NCBI GenBank assembly: GCA_964583615.1
Contig: CAZOWM010000016.1
Coordinates: 1 to 64,000, forward strand
Direction: 5' to 3'
Length of the DNA stretch: 64,000 bases
Source: CAZOWM01 sp964583615
GTDB lineage: Bacteria > Spirochaetota > B62-G9 > DRHN01
Under the pieces are notes generated by a model, which did no database searches, had not been told where the DNA came from, and saw only the letters and a list, made by a program, of their open reading frames with translations. The position numbers and the translations under genes were made by a program. Shown here one piece after another: positions 35,806 through 44,712 of the stretch (the stretch's first letter is position 1; each line of letters starts with the position of its first letter).

Positions 35806-36246
35806 ATGAAGGGAATGACAATAATTGTAAAAAAAGTAACACAGATTATATGCGGAGTAATTTTTCTCTATGGCATCTACATAATTATTCACGGACATTT
35901 GACTCCGGGAGGTGGTTTTGCAGGGGGAGCCATTATTGCCGGAGCCTTCATCCTTCTCATCCTTTCCTTTGGCAGTGAATTTTTAGCACTGAAAAAGGAG
36001 GAAACAGGATCATCTCTTCTCGAGAGCAGCGCAATCCTCGTTTTTCTTGTTATTGCTGTTCTGGGAATGATTGTGGGCGGTGTCGGTATTTTCCTGGTCA
36101 ACTTCTTACCGAAAGGCACGGTAGGGAAACTCATAAGTGCAGGTGTCATACCACTCTATAACATTGCTGTTGGGATGGAGGTTGCGGCAGCGCTCTTGAC
36201 GATTTTTCTCGCACTCCTGATTTACAGAGACGAGGTGTTGAAATGA
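35806..36246 (+). CDS. mrpB: MrpB-like antiporter subunit
   Basis: 146 aa, four helices. The family motif YGIYIIIHGHLTPGGGFAGG followed by GAIIAGAFILL-like sequence is present. It overlaps the start of mrpC by 4 bases. MrpB is an essential membrane subunit of Mrp antiporters and corresponds to MbhF in Mrp-Mbh hydrogenases. AAAGGATA precedes the ATG at 35806; a second ATG five codons on is also possible. Confidence 0.88.
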   Translation: MKGMTIIVKKVTQIICGVIFLYGIYIIIHGHLTPGGGFAGGAIIAGAFILLILSFGSEFLALKKEETGSSLLESSAILVFLVIAVLGMIVGGVGIFLVNFLPKGTVGKLISAGVIPLYNIAVGMEVAAALLTIFLALLIYRDEVLK

Positions 36247-36581
36247 TTGTATATATATTAGCCGTGTTTTTATTTCTCATCGGAATCTATGGAGTTGTCG
36301 TAAAACGGAATCTCATCAAAATAGTGATAGGAATCGCTATTATGGAGTACAGTGTAAACCTTTTTCTGATTCTCATCGGCTATGTAAAAGATGGAACGGC
36401 ACCAATAATTACCGATCAAGTTTCGGAAATCGTGTTTGTTGATCCTTTACCGCAGGCGATGGTGCTTACCGCGATTGTCATTGGGCTTGCGACAACAGCG
36501 CTGCTTCTAGCAATTGCAATAAGAATATATAAGAAGTACGGAACCTTTGATATAAGAGAAATTAAAAATTTAAAAGGGTAA
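36243..36581 (+). CDS. mrpC: MrpC/NuoK-like antiporter subunit
   Basis: 112 aa, three helices, NuoK type. KRNLIKIVIGIAIMEYSVNL contains the conserved lysine and glutamate of this family, and DPLPQAMVLTAIVIGLATTA is the signature of the third helix. The start overlaps mrpB (ATGA). In Mrp complexes it packs between MrpA and MrpD and may line the proton path. Confidence 0.9.
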   Translation: MIVYILAVFLFLIGIYGVVVKRNLIKIVIGIAIMEYSVNLFLILIGYVKDGTAPIITDQVSEIVFVDPLPQAMVLTAIVIGLATTALLLAIAIRIYKKYGTFDIREIKNLKG

Positions 36582-36584
36582 ACA

Positions 36585-38129
36585 ATGCAATACTTCATCC
36601 CTCTATTTGTCGCAGTACCTCTTGGAGGTGCCTTCCTCATTGCGATTATTGGAAATTTTTTAAAAGGATTCGGGAAAATTTTTACCTCAATTGTGCTTGC
36701 TTTCTTAACAGGTTTTTCCCTGTATATTGTGTTTACCCTTCAAGGATCGCTTGTATATGGAATTGGAGGATGGGAGTTGTTCGATAAAATTCCCATCGCC
36801 ATCTACATGGTTTTGGACGGACTGTCCATATACCTGCTTCTTATTATAAATTTAATTGGATTTCTCTCGGCTTTTTATTCCATCTCCTACATTCAGAAGT
36901 TTACCGCTGAAAACAATTATTATACGCTGTTTTGTCTGATGGTCGCTGGGATGAACGGCGTCGTGTTGAGCGGGGATCTTTTTAATATTTATGTTTTTCT
37001 GGAAATGGCAGCGATCGCCTCATATGCTCTCGTCGCATTCGGGATTGAAAAAGAGGAGCTGGAAGCATCTTTTAAATATCAAGTACTCGGTGGTGTTTCT
37101 TCACTATTTATCCTTCTCAGCATTGGATTTCTTTACTGGTATACATCAACCTTGAATATTGCTGATATATCAAAGGTCATTGCAAAAAAAGGGGGATCGC
37201 AACTTGTAGTATTTTCGCAGGTCATCCTCTTATCAGGATTTGGATTGAAAGCAGCAATGATTCCTTTTCACGCCTGGCTTCCGGATGCCCATTCCTCTGC
37301 ACCATCACCAATTTCATCAATGCTCTCAGGAGTTCTCATAAAGGCAATCGGTGCATATGTCATACTGCGCCTTTTTTTCAATATGTTTGAAGTTTCCTAC
37401 AATACTTCCCTTGTAATAACCATAATCGGTACACTTTCAATGGTTATCGGTGTGCTTCTTGCAATTGGTCAGTGGGATATAAAACGGCTACTTGCGTACC
37501 ACAGTATCAGTCAGATGGGATATGTTATTCTTGGAGTAGGCATCGGAATGCTTGTTCTCGCACAGAATGGTGAGAGAGCAGTTGCCGCTCTATCAATCGC
37601 AGGTGGGCTTTTTCACCTTTTTAATCATGCAGTATTCAAGGGGCTCCTCTTTTTAAATGCAGGAGCTGTTGAATATGAAACCGGTATACGTGATATGAAA
37701 AGGCTCGGAGGCCTATCATCTGTAATGCCCGTGACGACATCAACATCCCTCAGTGCGTCTATGTCGATTTCCGGAATACCTCCTTTTAACGGATTTTTTA
37801 GCAAGCTGATCATTATCATCGCAGCAATCCAGGCAAAATACTATGTGCTTTCGATTTTAGCGGTATTTGTGAGCATAATAACCCTCGCGTCGTTTCTCAA
37901 AGTGCAGAGGTTCACATTTTTCAATAAAAAAGGGGAAAATTGGATAAAAAGGGAGCCTCCTGTGCGTGAAGTTCCTTTTACGATGTGCTTTTCAATGGTA
38001 TTTCTTGCAGTTCTCTGTCTTGCCTTGAGCATGCTCATTGTTCCATCGGTAAGAGACATCGTCTTGACTCCTGCAGTTGATGCATTGATAGAAGCGGGGG
38101 AATACACAACATCTATATTAGGATATTGA
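36585..38129 (+). CDS. mrpD: MrpD/NuoN-like antiporter subunit
   Basis: 514 aa, about 14 helices. SGDLFNIYVFLEMAAIASYAL holds the key glutamate, GLKAAMIPFHAWLPDAHSSA the key lysine, and KRLLAYHSISQMGYVILG the third conserved element. It is the second large antiporter subunit, a paralogue of MrpA. The length is usual. It starts 3 bases after mrpC and ends 1 base before mrpE. Confidence 0.9.
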   Translation: MQYFIPLFVAVPLGGAFLIAIIGNFLKGFGKIFTSIVLAFLTGFSLYIVFTLQGSLVYGIGGWELFDKIPIAIYMVLDGLSIYLLLIINLIGFLSAFYSISYIQKFTAENNYYTLFCLMVAGMNGVVLSGDLFNIYVFLEMAAIASYALVAFGIEKEELEASFKYQVLGGVSSLFILLSIGFLYWYTSTLNIADISKVIAKKGGSQLVVFSQVILLSGFGLKAAMIPFHAWLPDAHSSAPSPISSMLSGVLIKAIGAYVILRLFFNMFEVSYNTSLVITIIGTLSMVIGVLLAIGQWDIKRLLAYHSISQMGYVILGVGIGMLVLAQNGERAVAALSIAGGLFHLFNHAVFKGLLFLNAGAVEYETGIRDMKRLGGLSSVMPVTTSTSLSASMSISGIPPFNGFFSKLIIIIAAIQAKYYVLSILAVFVSIITLASFLKVQRFTFFNKKGENWIKREPPVREVPFTMCFSMVFLAVLCLALSMLIVPSVRDIVLTPAVDALIEAGEYTTSILGY

Positions 38130-38130
38130 T

Positions 38131-38616
38131 ATGAGCGCTATTGTCTTATTCGTATTTTTATTAGTTGTTTGGTTGTTGCTCACATTCGATGTCACAATCT
38201 TGAACATAGTTGTCGGTGTAGTGGCATCTTTTCTCGTAACCGTGTTTTTCCATAAGTATTCCTTAAAGATAAAAACAAGAATTTTTCATATACACCGTTA
38301 CTTTTGGGCACTCTTGTACCTTTTTATATTCCTATGGGAGTGTATAAAAGCGAATTTTGATGTTGCATATCGAGTTTTACATCCAAAACTCCCGGTAAAG
38401 CCTGGAATTGTGAGGGCAAAGACGAATCTGACGACCGATATCGCAAAAATATTTCTCGCAAATTCCATTACTATGACTCCTGGAACGATAACTGTCGATA
38501 TTATCGAAGATGATTTTTTTATTCACTGGATATATGTTCATAGCAAGGATCCTGAGGTTTATACACACAGGATCCTTGGGAGATTTGAAAAATATTTGAA
38601 GAGGATTTTTGAATGA
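38131..38616 (+). CDS. mrpE: MrpE-like antiporter subunit
   Basis: 161 aa, two to three N-terminal helices and a cytoplasmic tail. LYLFIFLWECIKANFDVAYR and the tail NSITMTPGTITVDI are characteristic of MrpE. It is required for antiport in bacterial Mrp systems. It overlaps mrpF by 4 bases (ATGA). Confidence 0.88.
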   Translation: MSAIVLFVFLLVVWLLLTFDVTILNIVVGVVASFLVTVFFHKYSLKIKTRIFHIHRYFWALLYLFIFLWECIKANFDVAYRVLHPKLPVKPGIVRAKTNLTTDIAKIFLANSITMTPGTITVDIIEDDFFIHWIYVHSKDPEVYTHRILGRFEKYLKRIFE

Positions 38617-38879
38617 CATCCATTATTTATATACTTTTGTATATTCTCATCGCACTCAGTTTTTTCTGTTTGTTTCGCATCATTCGGGGCCCATCTATTG
38701 CGGATCGTATGGTAGCCATCGATATTTTCGGGATCCTTACGGTAGGGATTTGCGCCCTGATGGTGATTATTACTGGCAGACGTTTTCTTATCGATATCAC
38801 TATTACCTGGGCGATTCTAAGTTTTATCGGGACACTCACCTTAGCAAAATATCTATCGAGGAAAAAGCTCAATGAATGA
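38613..38879 (+). CDS. mrpF: MrpF-like antiporter subunit
   Basis: 88 aa, three helices. FRIIRGPSIADRMVAIDIFG is the family signature. The start overlaps mrpE and the end overlaps mrpG by 8 bases. It is one of the small subunits of the Mrp antiporter, equivalent to MbhB. Confidence 0.9.
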   Translation: MTSIIYILLYILIALSFFCLFRIIRGPSIADRMVAIDIFGILTVGICALMVIITGRRFLIDITITWAILSFIGTLTLAKYLSRKKLNE

Positions 38880-39204
38880 AACGATAAGTCTCATCTTCAT
38901 AGGGATAGGAGTTGCTTTTGATTTTTTCGGGTGCCTGGGTCTGATAAGGCTTCCCGACGTATACAACAGGTTGCAGGCTGCCACGAAGAGTGTGACTCTC
39001 GGTACCTGGAGTATTCTTTTTGGGGTTTTCATACGATACGGATTTAGTGGCGTTGGGGTAAAGGCACTGATATGTATTCCCCTCATATTTTTTGCTTCAA
39101 CGGTTGCAGCTCATGCGCTTATTCGTGGATCGTACATATTCGGAATTAAAATGTGGGAAAAGAGTGTGATCGATGATTACCAAAATGAATGGAAACAGGA
39201 TTAA
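38872..39204 (+). CDS. mrpG: MrpG-like antiporter subunit
   Basis: 110 aa, three helices. FDFFGCLGLIRLPDVYNRLQ followed by AATKSVTLGT is the MrpG pattern. It is the last of the antiporter genes; the complete set A, A', B, C, D, E, F, G is present. The next gene, a kinase-flavoprotein fusion, begins 248 bases later. That gap has AT-rich sequence and no clear terminator. Confidence 0.9.
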   Translation: MNETISLIFIGIGVAFDFFGCLGLIRLPDVYNRLQAATKSVTLGTWSILFGVFIRYGFSGVGVKALICIPLIFFASTVAAHALIRGSYIFGIKMWEKSVIDDYQNEWKQD

Positions 39205-39452
39205 AAAATTCTAAACGGTCATTTTTTTCGTAGATGTGTGAAGAAACGAATTTTCTTACTTTCGATAAGCTCATATCGGCATCGAGGAATCACAAGTGAG
39301 GGGCAAAAGTGAATATTGATATGAACTTCAATAACATTCCGTAATTCCTCCTGAAAATAATTGAATGATATAGTATAAAAAGAATATTTGAGGAGAAATA
39401 GATCGGATTCTTCATAAACCACACAATCAGTTGAAATTATTACAGGAAAAAA

Positions 39453-41939
39453 ATGATAAAAACACCAGCTGAATTCTCGAGATTGAATAAACAGGTAGAT
39501 GAATACAAAAAAGAAATAGAGCGACTAATAAAGGAAAGAAATGAGTATCTCATCGTCAGCGCTCATCAGATGAAGTCTCCCCTATCAACGATTGTTTTCA
39601 GCATCAATACTCTCCTCGGTGAGTATGCGGGAAAATTAAATAGTAAGCAATTGCAGATCGTGTCCTCCATTAAGAGAAACGCAGAAACTCTTAAAGACCT
39701 TATCAGAGATATTATTGAACTTGAAAAATTACGTTTTGGAAATGTTGATTTTGAAGAGATGGATCTCGTTGAAATATCAATGCAGGCTATTGATGAACTG
39801 CGTGACAAAGTGCAGGCAAAGGAGATCCATTTTGACGTAAAAATACCCAATGAGGTGCTCATAATCAAAGGCCACTCACTTGGAATGAAACAGGTTATGC
39901 TCAATTTGCTTGAAAACGCAATTAAGTATTCGAAAAAATATGGAGAAGTGTGCTTCAGTATCGATTTTGATGTATCAAAGAAACAAGTCAATGTCATAGT
40001 AACTGACAGAGGGATAGGGATACCAGATAAAGAACAGAAAAACATTTTTCAAGAGTTTTACAGAGCTCAGAATGCCCGCCGGTTTGATCAGACAGGAACA
40101 GGATTTGGAATGGTAATAATAAAACAGGTGCTTGATATTTTGGGCGGGGAATTCGATTTATGGAGTAAGGTGAATGAGGGTACAAAGTTTTCATTCACTT
40201 TGCCGCTCATTGCGGTAAGAAAACGCGATCGTCGATTGGAAGATAAGAAAGTAAAAAGAAGGAAGATCGTTATTGTTGGAGGGGCTGTTGCTGGTCCGAA
40301 AGCTGCGTCCAGAGCACGCAGATTGGATCCGAACGCGGAAATTACGATCATTGAAAAGGAACACTATCTCGCTTATGCTGGATGTGCGTTGCCTTTCTAT
40401 ATATCGGGTCGTTTTAAAAGTCAGAAGGAGTTAACAGACGCAGTAACCGGGCATGAAGGCGGTGCAGATTATTTTAGAGATGTGAAAGATATCGATATAA
40501 AGACCTTCTGTTCTGTTACAAGAATAGATCGCAAGAAACAAGCTGTTTATTACAGGGACCTTATGACGAATCAGGAGTTTGCGAAGTCCTACGACAGCCT
40601 TATTCTTGCAACAGGAGCTCATCCGGTTATTCCGGAAATCATCGGTGCGCATCTTCGAAATATTTTCGTACTCCATGGTGCTCACGATTCAGAAATGATA
40701 AAAACTGCTCTTGCTGATGATAGTGTCAGAGACATTGTGATTCTTGGGGGCGGACTCATTGGTGTGGAGGTTGCGGAGGCTCTCACCGTATCCGGAGCAC
40801 AAGTAACAATCGTTGAAAAAAGGGATCAAATACTTTCGTTTCTTGACCCTGAGCTTGCGGTTCTGGTTGAACGACATATGATTCACAAGGGCATACGTAT
40901 TATAAAAAATGAATCAATAAGTGCTTTCCTTGGGAAGGGAAAGGTGGAGTATGTACAGCTTTCAAATTACAGGCTTCATGCGGATCTCGTGATTTTTGCC
41001 CTGGGCATCGACCCCAATGTAGGGCTTGCAGTACAGGCCGGCCTTACCAAAGGCCCGACAGGAGCAATTGCGGTAAACGAATATCTCCAGACGGATGACC
41101 CATCTATTTATGCTGCAGGTGATTGCGCAGAGACATGGCACGTTGTACTCAAAAGATCCTTCTATCTTCCACTGGGTTCCATAGCGAACAGAATGGGAAG
41201 AGTTGCCGGGGGGAATGCAACGGGAATACTGAAACAAAAATTCAGTCCGGTAGCCGGAACGATTATCATAAAAGTATTTGATTATCAAGTTGCGAAAACT
41301 GGATTGAATGAAAAAGAAGCAAAAAAAACGGGGTGGGATATTGTCAGCAGTCTTGTTTCTGAATATGACAAGGAGGCTTTTATTCCGGGTGCGGAAATTC
41401 TCAATATAAAGATGACTGCATGCAGAGAAGAAAGAAGATTACTGGGAGTGCAAATTGCCGGGAAAGGGGATGTGGCGAAAAGAATTGATATTGCAGCTAT
41501 GGCAATTTCGAAAGAAGGGAAGGTCGATGATATCCTCGCAGTTGATCTAGGATACGCACCTGTATATTCAAACGCAATGGGGGCGATTGTTGTTACTGCG
41601 AATGTGCTGCAAAATAAGCTAAGCAACCTTTTTAAGGGTATTTCTGCTCATGACGTTTATAATCTCATGGTAACAGACGCACAGAACTATGTGTTTCTTG
41701 ATGTGCGAACACCTCAAGAATACGAAGAAAGAAGAATACCGGGATTTGATCTTATACCCCTTAGTGATTTGAAAAGAAGAATTGATGAGATTCTTCCAGA
41801 TAGGAAAATTATTCTTGTCAGTCAGTCGGGATCACGAGCATATCAAGCTTCACTTATATTAAAGGCCCATAATTTTACTGATGTGCTGATTCTCGAAGGA
41901 GGGCTTAGAATGTGGCCTTATACCGTTTCAAGGGGATAG
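39453..41939 (+). CDS. Histidine kinase-CoA disulfide reductase-like flavoprotein-rhodanese fusion
   Basis: 828 aa, soluble. Residues 1-30 form a coiled coil. HisKA has H38 in VSAHQMKSPLST; HATPase has N155 in NLLENAIKYS, TDRGIGIP and GTGFGM. A basic linker (256-272) leads to a pyridine-nucleotide disulfide oxidoreductase: FAD loop VGGAVAGPKAASR, redox Cys311 in YAGCALPFYI, NAD loop LGGGLIGVEVAE and IYAAGDCAE. The C-terminal rhodanese domain (about 735-828) has SQSGSR in its loop, with Ser790 where the catalytic Cys should be. A kinase driven by bound FAD/NADH or CoA disulfide state is inferred. No cognate receiver is adjacent. Confidence 0.88.
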   Translation: MIKTPAEFSRLNKQVDEYKKEIERLIKERNEYLIVSAHQMKSPLSTIVFSINTLLGEYAGKLNSKQLQIVSSIKRNAETLKDLIRDIIELEKLRFGNVDFEEMDLVEISMQAIDELRDKVQAKEIHFDVKIPNEVLIIKGHSLGMKQVMLNLLENAIKYSKKYGEVCFSIDFDVSKKQVNVIVTDRGIGIPDKEQKNIFQEFYRAQNARRFDQTGTGFGMVIIKQVLDILGGEFDLWSKVNEGTKFSFTLPLIAVRKRDRRLEDKKVKRRKIVIVGGAVAGPKAASRARRLDPNAEITIIEKEHYLAYAGCALPFYISGRFKSQKELTDAVTGHEGGADYFRDVKDIDIKTFCSVTRIDRKKQAVYYRDLMTNQEFAKSYDSLILATGAHPVIPEIIGAHLRNIFVLHGAHDSEMIKTALADDSVRDIVILGGGLIGVEVAEALTVSGAQVTIVEKRDQILSFLDPELAVLVERHMIHKGIRIIKNESISAFLGKGKVEYVQLSNYRLHADLVIFALGIDPNVGLAVQAGLTKGPTGAIAVNEYLQTDDPSIYAAGDCAETWHVVLKRSFYLPLGSIANRMGRVAGGNATGILKQKFSPVAGTIIIKVFDYQVAKTGLNEKEAKKTGWDIVSSLVSEYDKEAFIPGAEILNIKMTACREERRLLGVQIAGKGDVAKRIDIAAMAISKEGKVDDILAVDLGYAPVYSNAMGAIVVTANVLQNKLSNLFKGISAHDVYNLMVTDAQNYVFLDVRTPQEYEERRIPGFDLIPLSDLKRRIDEILPDRKIILVSQSGSRAYQASLILKAHNFTDVLILEGGLRMWPYTVSRG

Positions 41940-42036
41940 TGTCATTTTCAAAACCGGTTGTGTGAAATATATTTCAAAATCGCTTTGTGAGAATAAACGG
42001 TTTTTATGTCCGAGCAAAGTACAAGAGCATCAATCT

Positions 42037-44706
42037 TCAACATTTTTCTATACGTACTGCGCACACCTTGGTCTCAGGTATCTTTGCAACGGGGTCAACC
42101 GCATCGGAGGTTACCATGTTTGTGGGGCTCTCCCTGAAGTGGAACGTCATGGAGATCACCCCTTTTGGGGAGACGTCGGTCACCTTCGTCTGTGCCATAA
42201 CCTCCCCCCGGCGTGAAACAACCTTTACCATTTCCCCGTCCTTGAGGCCGAGTTTTTCTGCATCTGCTGGGTTTATCTCCACAAACTCTCTGTCCCTTAA
42301 AACCTCCAGTCCCCCTTTTCTGGTCATCGTTGAGGTGTGGAAGTGGTAGAGACTTCTTTCCGTCGTGAGTATGTACGGATAATCTTCGTCCGGAAGCTCA
42401 AAAGACGGTTTGTATGTAAGAGGGATGAAATTTCCTTTTCCGCTTGCGGTTGCGAAAAATTCCGTGTGCAGCATAGGGGTGCCCTGATGAGTGTCACTCG
42501 GACAGGGCCACTGGATACCTTCTCGATCGATACGTTCGTAGGATATCCCTCCATAACTGGGTGTGAGTGAGGTGATTTCCTCCATGATCTCAGAAGGGAG
42601 AGTAAATTCGAACCCCGGATTCCCCATCTTTTTTGCGATATCGCATACGATCTGCCAGTCTGGTTTACAGTTTCCCACTGGCTCGATGACCTTCCGAACT
42701 CTCTGCACCCTCCGCTCCGTGTTCGTAAATGTACCGTCTTTTTCCGCGAAGCTCGCTCCCGGAAGAACCACATCCGCGTACTGCGCGGTTTCGGTGAGAA
42801 AGATATCCTGTACCACAAAAAAGTCGAGTGCCTGGAGCGCTTTTATCGCATGCCCCGCATTTGCCTCGCTGAGGGCCGGGTTCTCGCCCATTTCGTAGAG
42901 TACCTTGATCTTTCCATCGAGAATGGCATCGAATATTTCGGTGTGTGTCAGACCCACGTCCGCAGGAAGAGAACATTTCCACGCAGTTTCGAATTTGTTT
43001 TTGATCGCCGGCACATTCACACGCTGGTACCCGGGATACACATTCGGGAGCGCCCCGAGATCACAGGCGCCCTGCACGTTGTTCTGTCCACGCAGAGGAT
43101 TGACGCCTGAAGAGGGTTTCCCCACGTTTCCGGTCAGAAGTGCGATGTTGCTCGTGGCAAGAACGTTGTCTGTCCCATGCGTGTGTTGCGTGATACCCAT
43201 TGCATAGAGGAGCATTCCCGGTTTGTAGGTAGCATAGGTGACAGCGGCTTCCACAATGAGGTCCCTCGGCACTCCGGTGAGCGCTTCCACACGGTCGATG
43301 GGGTAGTCCTTCAATGACCTCTCTAAATCCTCAAACCCCTGGGTTCTCTTTGTAATGAAATCGATATCGTGTACGTTTTCTTCAATGATCACCCGCATCA
43401 TTCCCATGAGGAGTGCGACATCGGTGCCGGGTGTCTGCTGCAGGAAGATGTGCGCAAATTCGCAGAGGTCGATTTCGCGCGGGTTTGCAACGATCAGCTT
43501 GGCGCCGTTTCGAACAGCTTTCTTCACCTCATAGGCGAGCACCGGGTGCGCGGACGTCGTGTTCGTACCGATCGCAAATATGCACCGGGCATTCTTTATT
43601 TCGCCTATCGAGTTCGTCATAGCCCCGCTTCCGAGGCTCTGCACGAGGCCGGCCACCGTAGGCGCGTGGCAGAGCCTCGCACAGTGATCCACTGTGTTTG
43701 TCTGCATGACCGCGCGGATAAACTTCTGAAACACGTAGTTTTCCTCATTCGTGCATTTTGCAGAGGAAAGGGCTGCAAAAGCATCCCCCTTGTACCGGGT
43801 GAACTTCTGAGCAATCAGAGAAAGCGCCTCATCCCAGGTCGCCTCCTCAAAGGTTCCGTTTTTCTTGATGAGAGGCGTGGTAAGACGATCGGGGTGGTTG
43901 ATAAACTCAAAGCCGAACCTGCCCTTTACGCAGAGCCTTCCTCTATTCACCGGATTGTCTGTGTCACCGCGGCTCGCGACGACCTTTTCCCCCCGCACAC
44001 CGAGAATGATTCCGCACCCCACACCGCAGTAGGGGCAGATCGTCTTTACCTCACGGGCGGGTGGGAGTGTCTCCTTTATATTCAGTGCGCTCACAGGGCA
44101 GCGTACCACGCATTCGCCGCACGATACACAGCGGGAGTCGATCATCAGTTTGTTTCCAAAAGTGCTTACAACCTCGTCGTATCCTCTGTAGGCAAAGTCG
44201 AAGTTGTTGACGCCGACAATCTCATCACAGGTGCGGATGCAGATGCCGCAAAGGACACACTTGTTTGGGTCATAGATAAAATAGGGATTCGATGTGTCGA
44301 CAGGCAGCGTTTTCACGTGCTTTCGCAATCTGTTGATTCTTTCCTCGTCCACACCGATGTAGTGTGCGATTTTCTGAAGCTCACATTTCTGGTTTGCACT
44401 GCATGTCACGCATTCCGCAGGGTGGTTTATCAGAAGCAGCTCGCAGGCGATCTTCCTGATCTTGTTTACTTCCGGGGTTTCGGTGCGTATCGTCATCCCG
44501 TGCTCAACAGGGGTCTTGCACGCAACATCAAGCCGTTTCCCATTTATCTCCACCATACAGAGCCTGCATATGCCCACAGGCTCGAGGTCGGGATGATAGC
44601 ATAGATTTGGAATGTATATACCGTTGCTCAGTGCGGCTTCCAGCACCGTCATATGTTTTTCTGCCGTGACCTGCATTCCATCTATGGTGAGTTTGACTTC
44701 CTCCAT
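42037..44706 (-). CDS. fdhA: NAD-linked formate dehydrogenase catalytic subunit (Cys type)
   Basis: 889 aa. The NuoG-like N-terminus has [2Fe-2S] ligands C36, C47, C50 and C63, a His-Cys cluster region (CVTCSANQKCEL), and two [4Fe-4S] motifs (CVLCGICIRTC, CVSCGECVVRCP). The Mo/W-bis-MGD domain starts CPYCGVGCG. The active site reads CARLCHAP with Cys346 and His347, cysteine replacing selenocysteine of FdhF. It oxidises formate or reduces CO2. The NuoF- and NuoE-like genes directly upstream make an NAD-dependent, possibly bifurcating, complex. It is the last gene of a 13-gene operon. The GC content is much higher than that of the adjacent Mrp region. Confidence 0.92.
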   Translation of the reverse strand: MEEVKLTIDGMQVTAEKHMTVLEAALSNGIYIPNLCYHPDLEPVGICRLCMVEINGKRLDVACKTPVEHGMTIRTETPEVNKIRKIACELLLINHPAECVTCSANQKCELQKIAHYIGVDEERINRLRKHVKTLPVDTSNPYFIYDPNKCVLCGICIRTCDEIVGVNNFDFAYRGYDEVVSTFGNKLMIDSRCVSCGECVVRCPVSALNIKETLPPAREVKTICPYCGVGCGIILGVRGEKVVASRGDTDNPVNRGRLCVKGRFGFEFINHPDRLTTPLIKKNGTFEEATWDEALSLIAQKFTRYKGDAFAALSSAKCTNEENYVFQKFIRAVMQTNTVDHCARLCHAPTVAGLVQSLGSGAMTNSIGEIKNARCIFAIGTNTTSAHPVLAYEVKKAVRNGAKLIVANPREIDLCEFAHIFLQQTPGTDVALLMGMMRVIIEENVHDIDFITKRTQGFEDLERSLKDYPIDRVEALTGVPRDLIVEAAVTYATYKPGMLLYAMGITQHTHGTDNVLATSNIALLTGNVGKPSSGVNPLRGQNNVQGACDLGALPNVYPGYQRVNVPAIKNKFETAWKCSLPADVGLTHTEIFDAILDGKIKVLYEMGENPALSEANAGHAIKALQALDFFVVQDIFLTETAQYADVVLPGASFAEKDGTFTNTERRVQRVRKVIEPVGNCKPDWQIVCDIAKKMGNPGFEFTLPSEIMEEITSLTPSYGGISYERIDREGIQWPCPSDTHQGTPMLHTEFFATASGKGNFIPLTYKPSFELPDEDYPYILTTERSLYHFHTSTMTRKGGLEVLRDREFVEINPADAEKLGLKDGEMVKVVSRRGEVMAQTKVTDVSPKGVISMTFHFRESPTNMVTSDAVDPVAKIPETKVCAVRIEKC

Positions 44707-44712
44707 CTCTCT

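Noticed and set aside
41963..41976. Palindrome TGAAATATATTTCA between convergent genes
   Set aside because: Short and AT-only, no T-run or stable stem; could be chance in AT-rich sequence.
43660..43690. Selenocysteine in formate dehydrogenase
   Set aside because: The active-site codon encodes cysteine (CARLCHAP); there is no internal TGA.
43369..44604. 411-codon open frame on the plus strand opposite fdhA
   Set aside because: It is the antisense of a well-supported gene in a GC-rich region, with no family features and no ribosome site.
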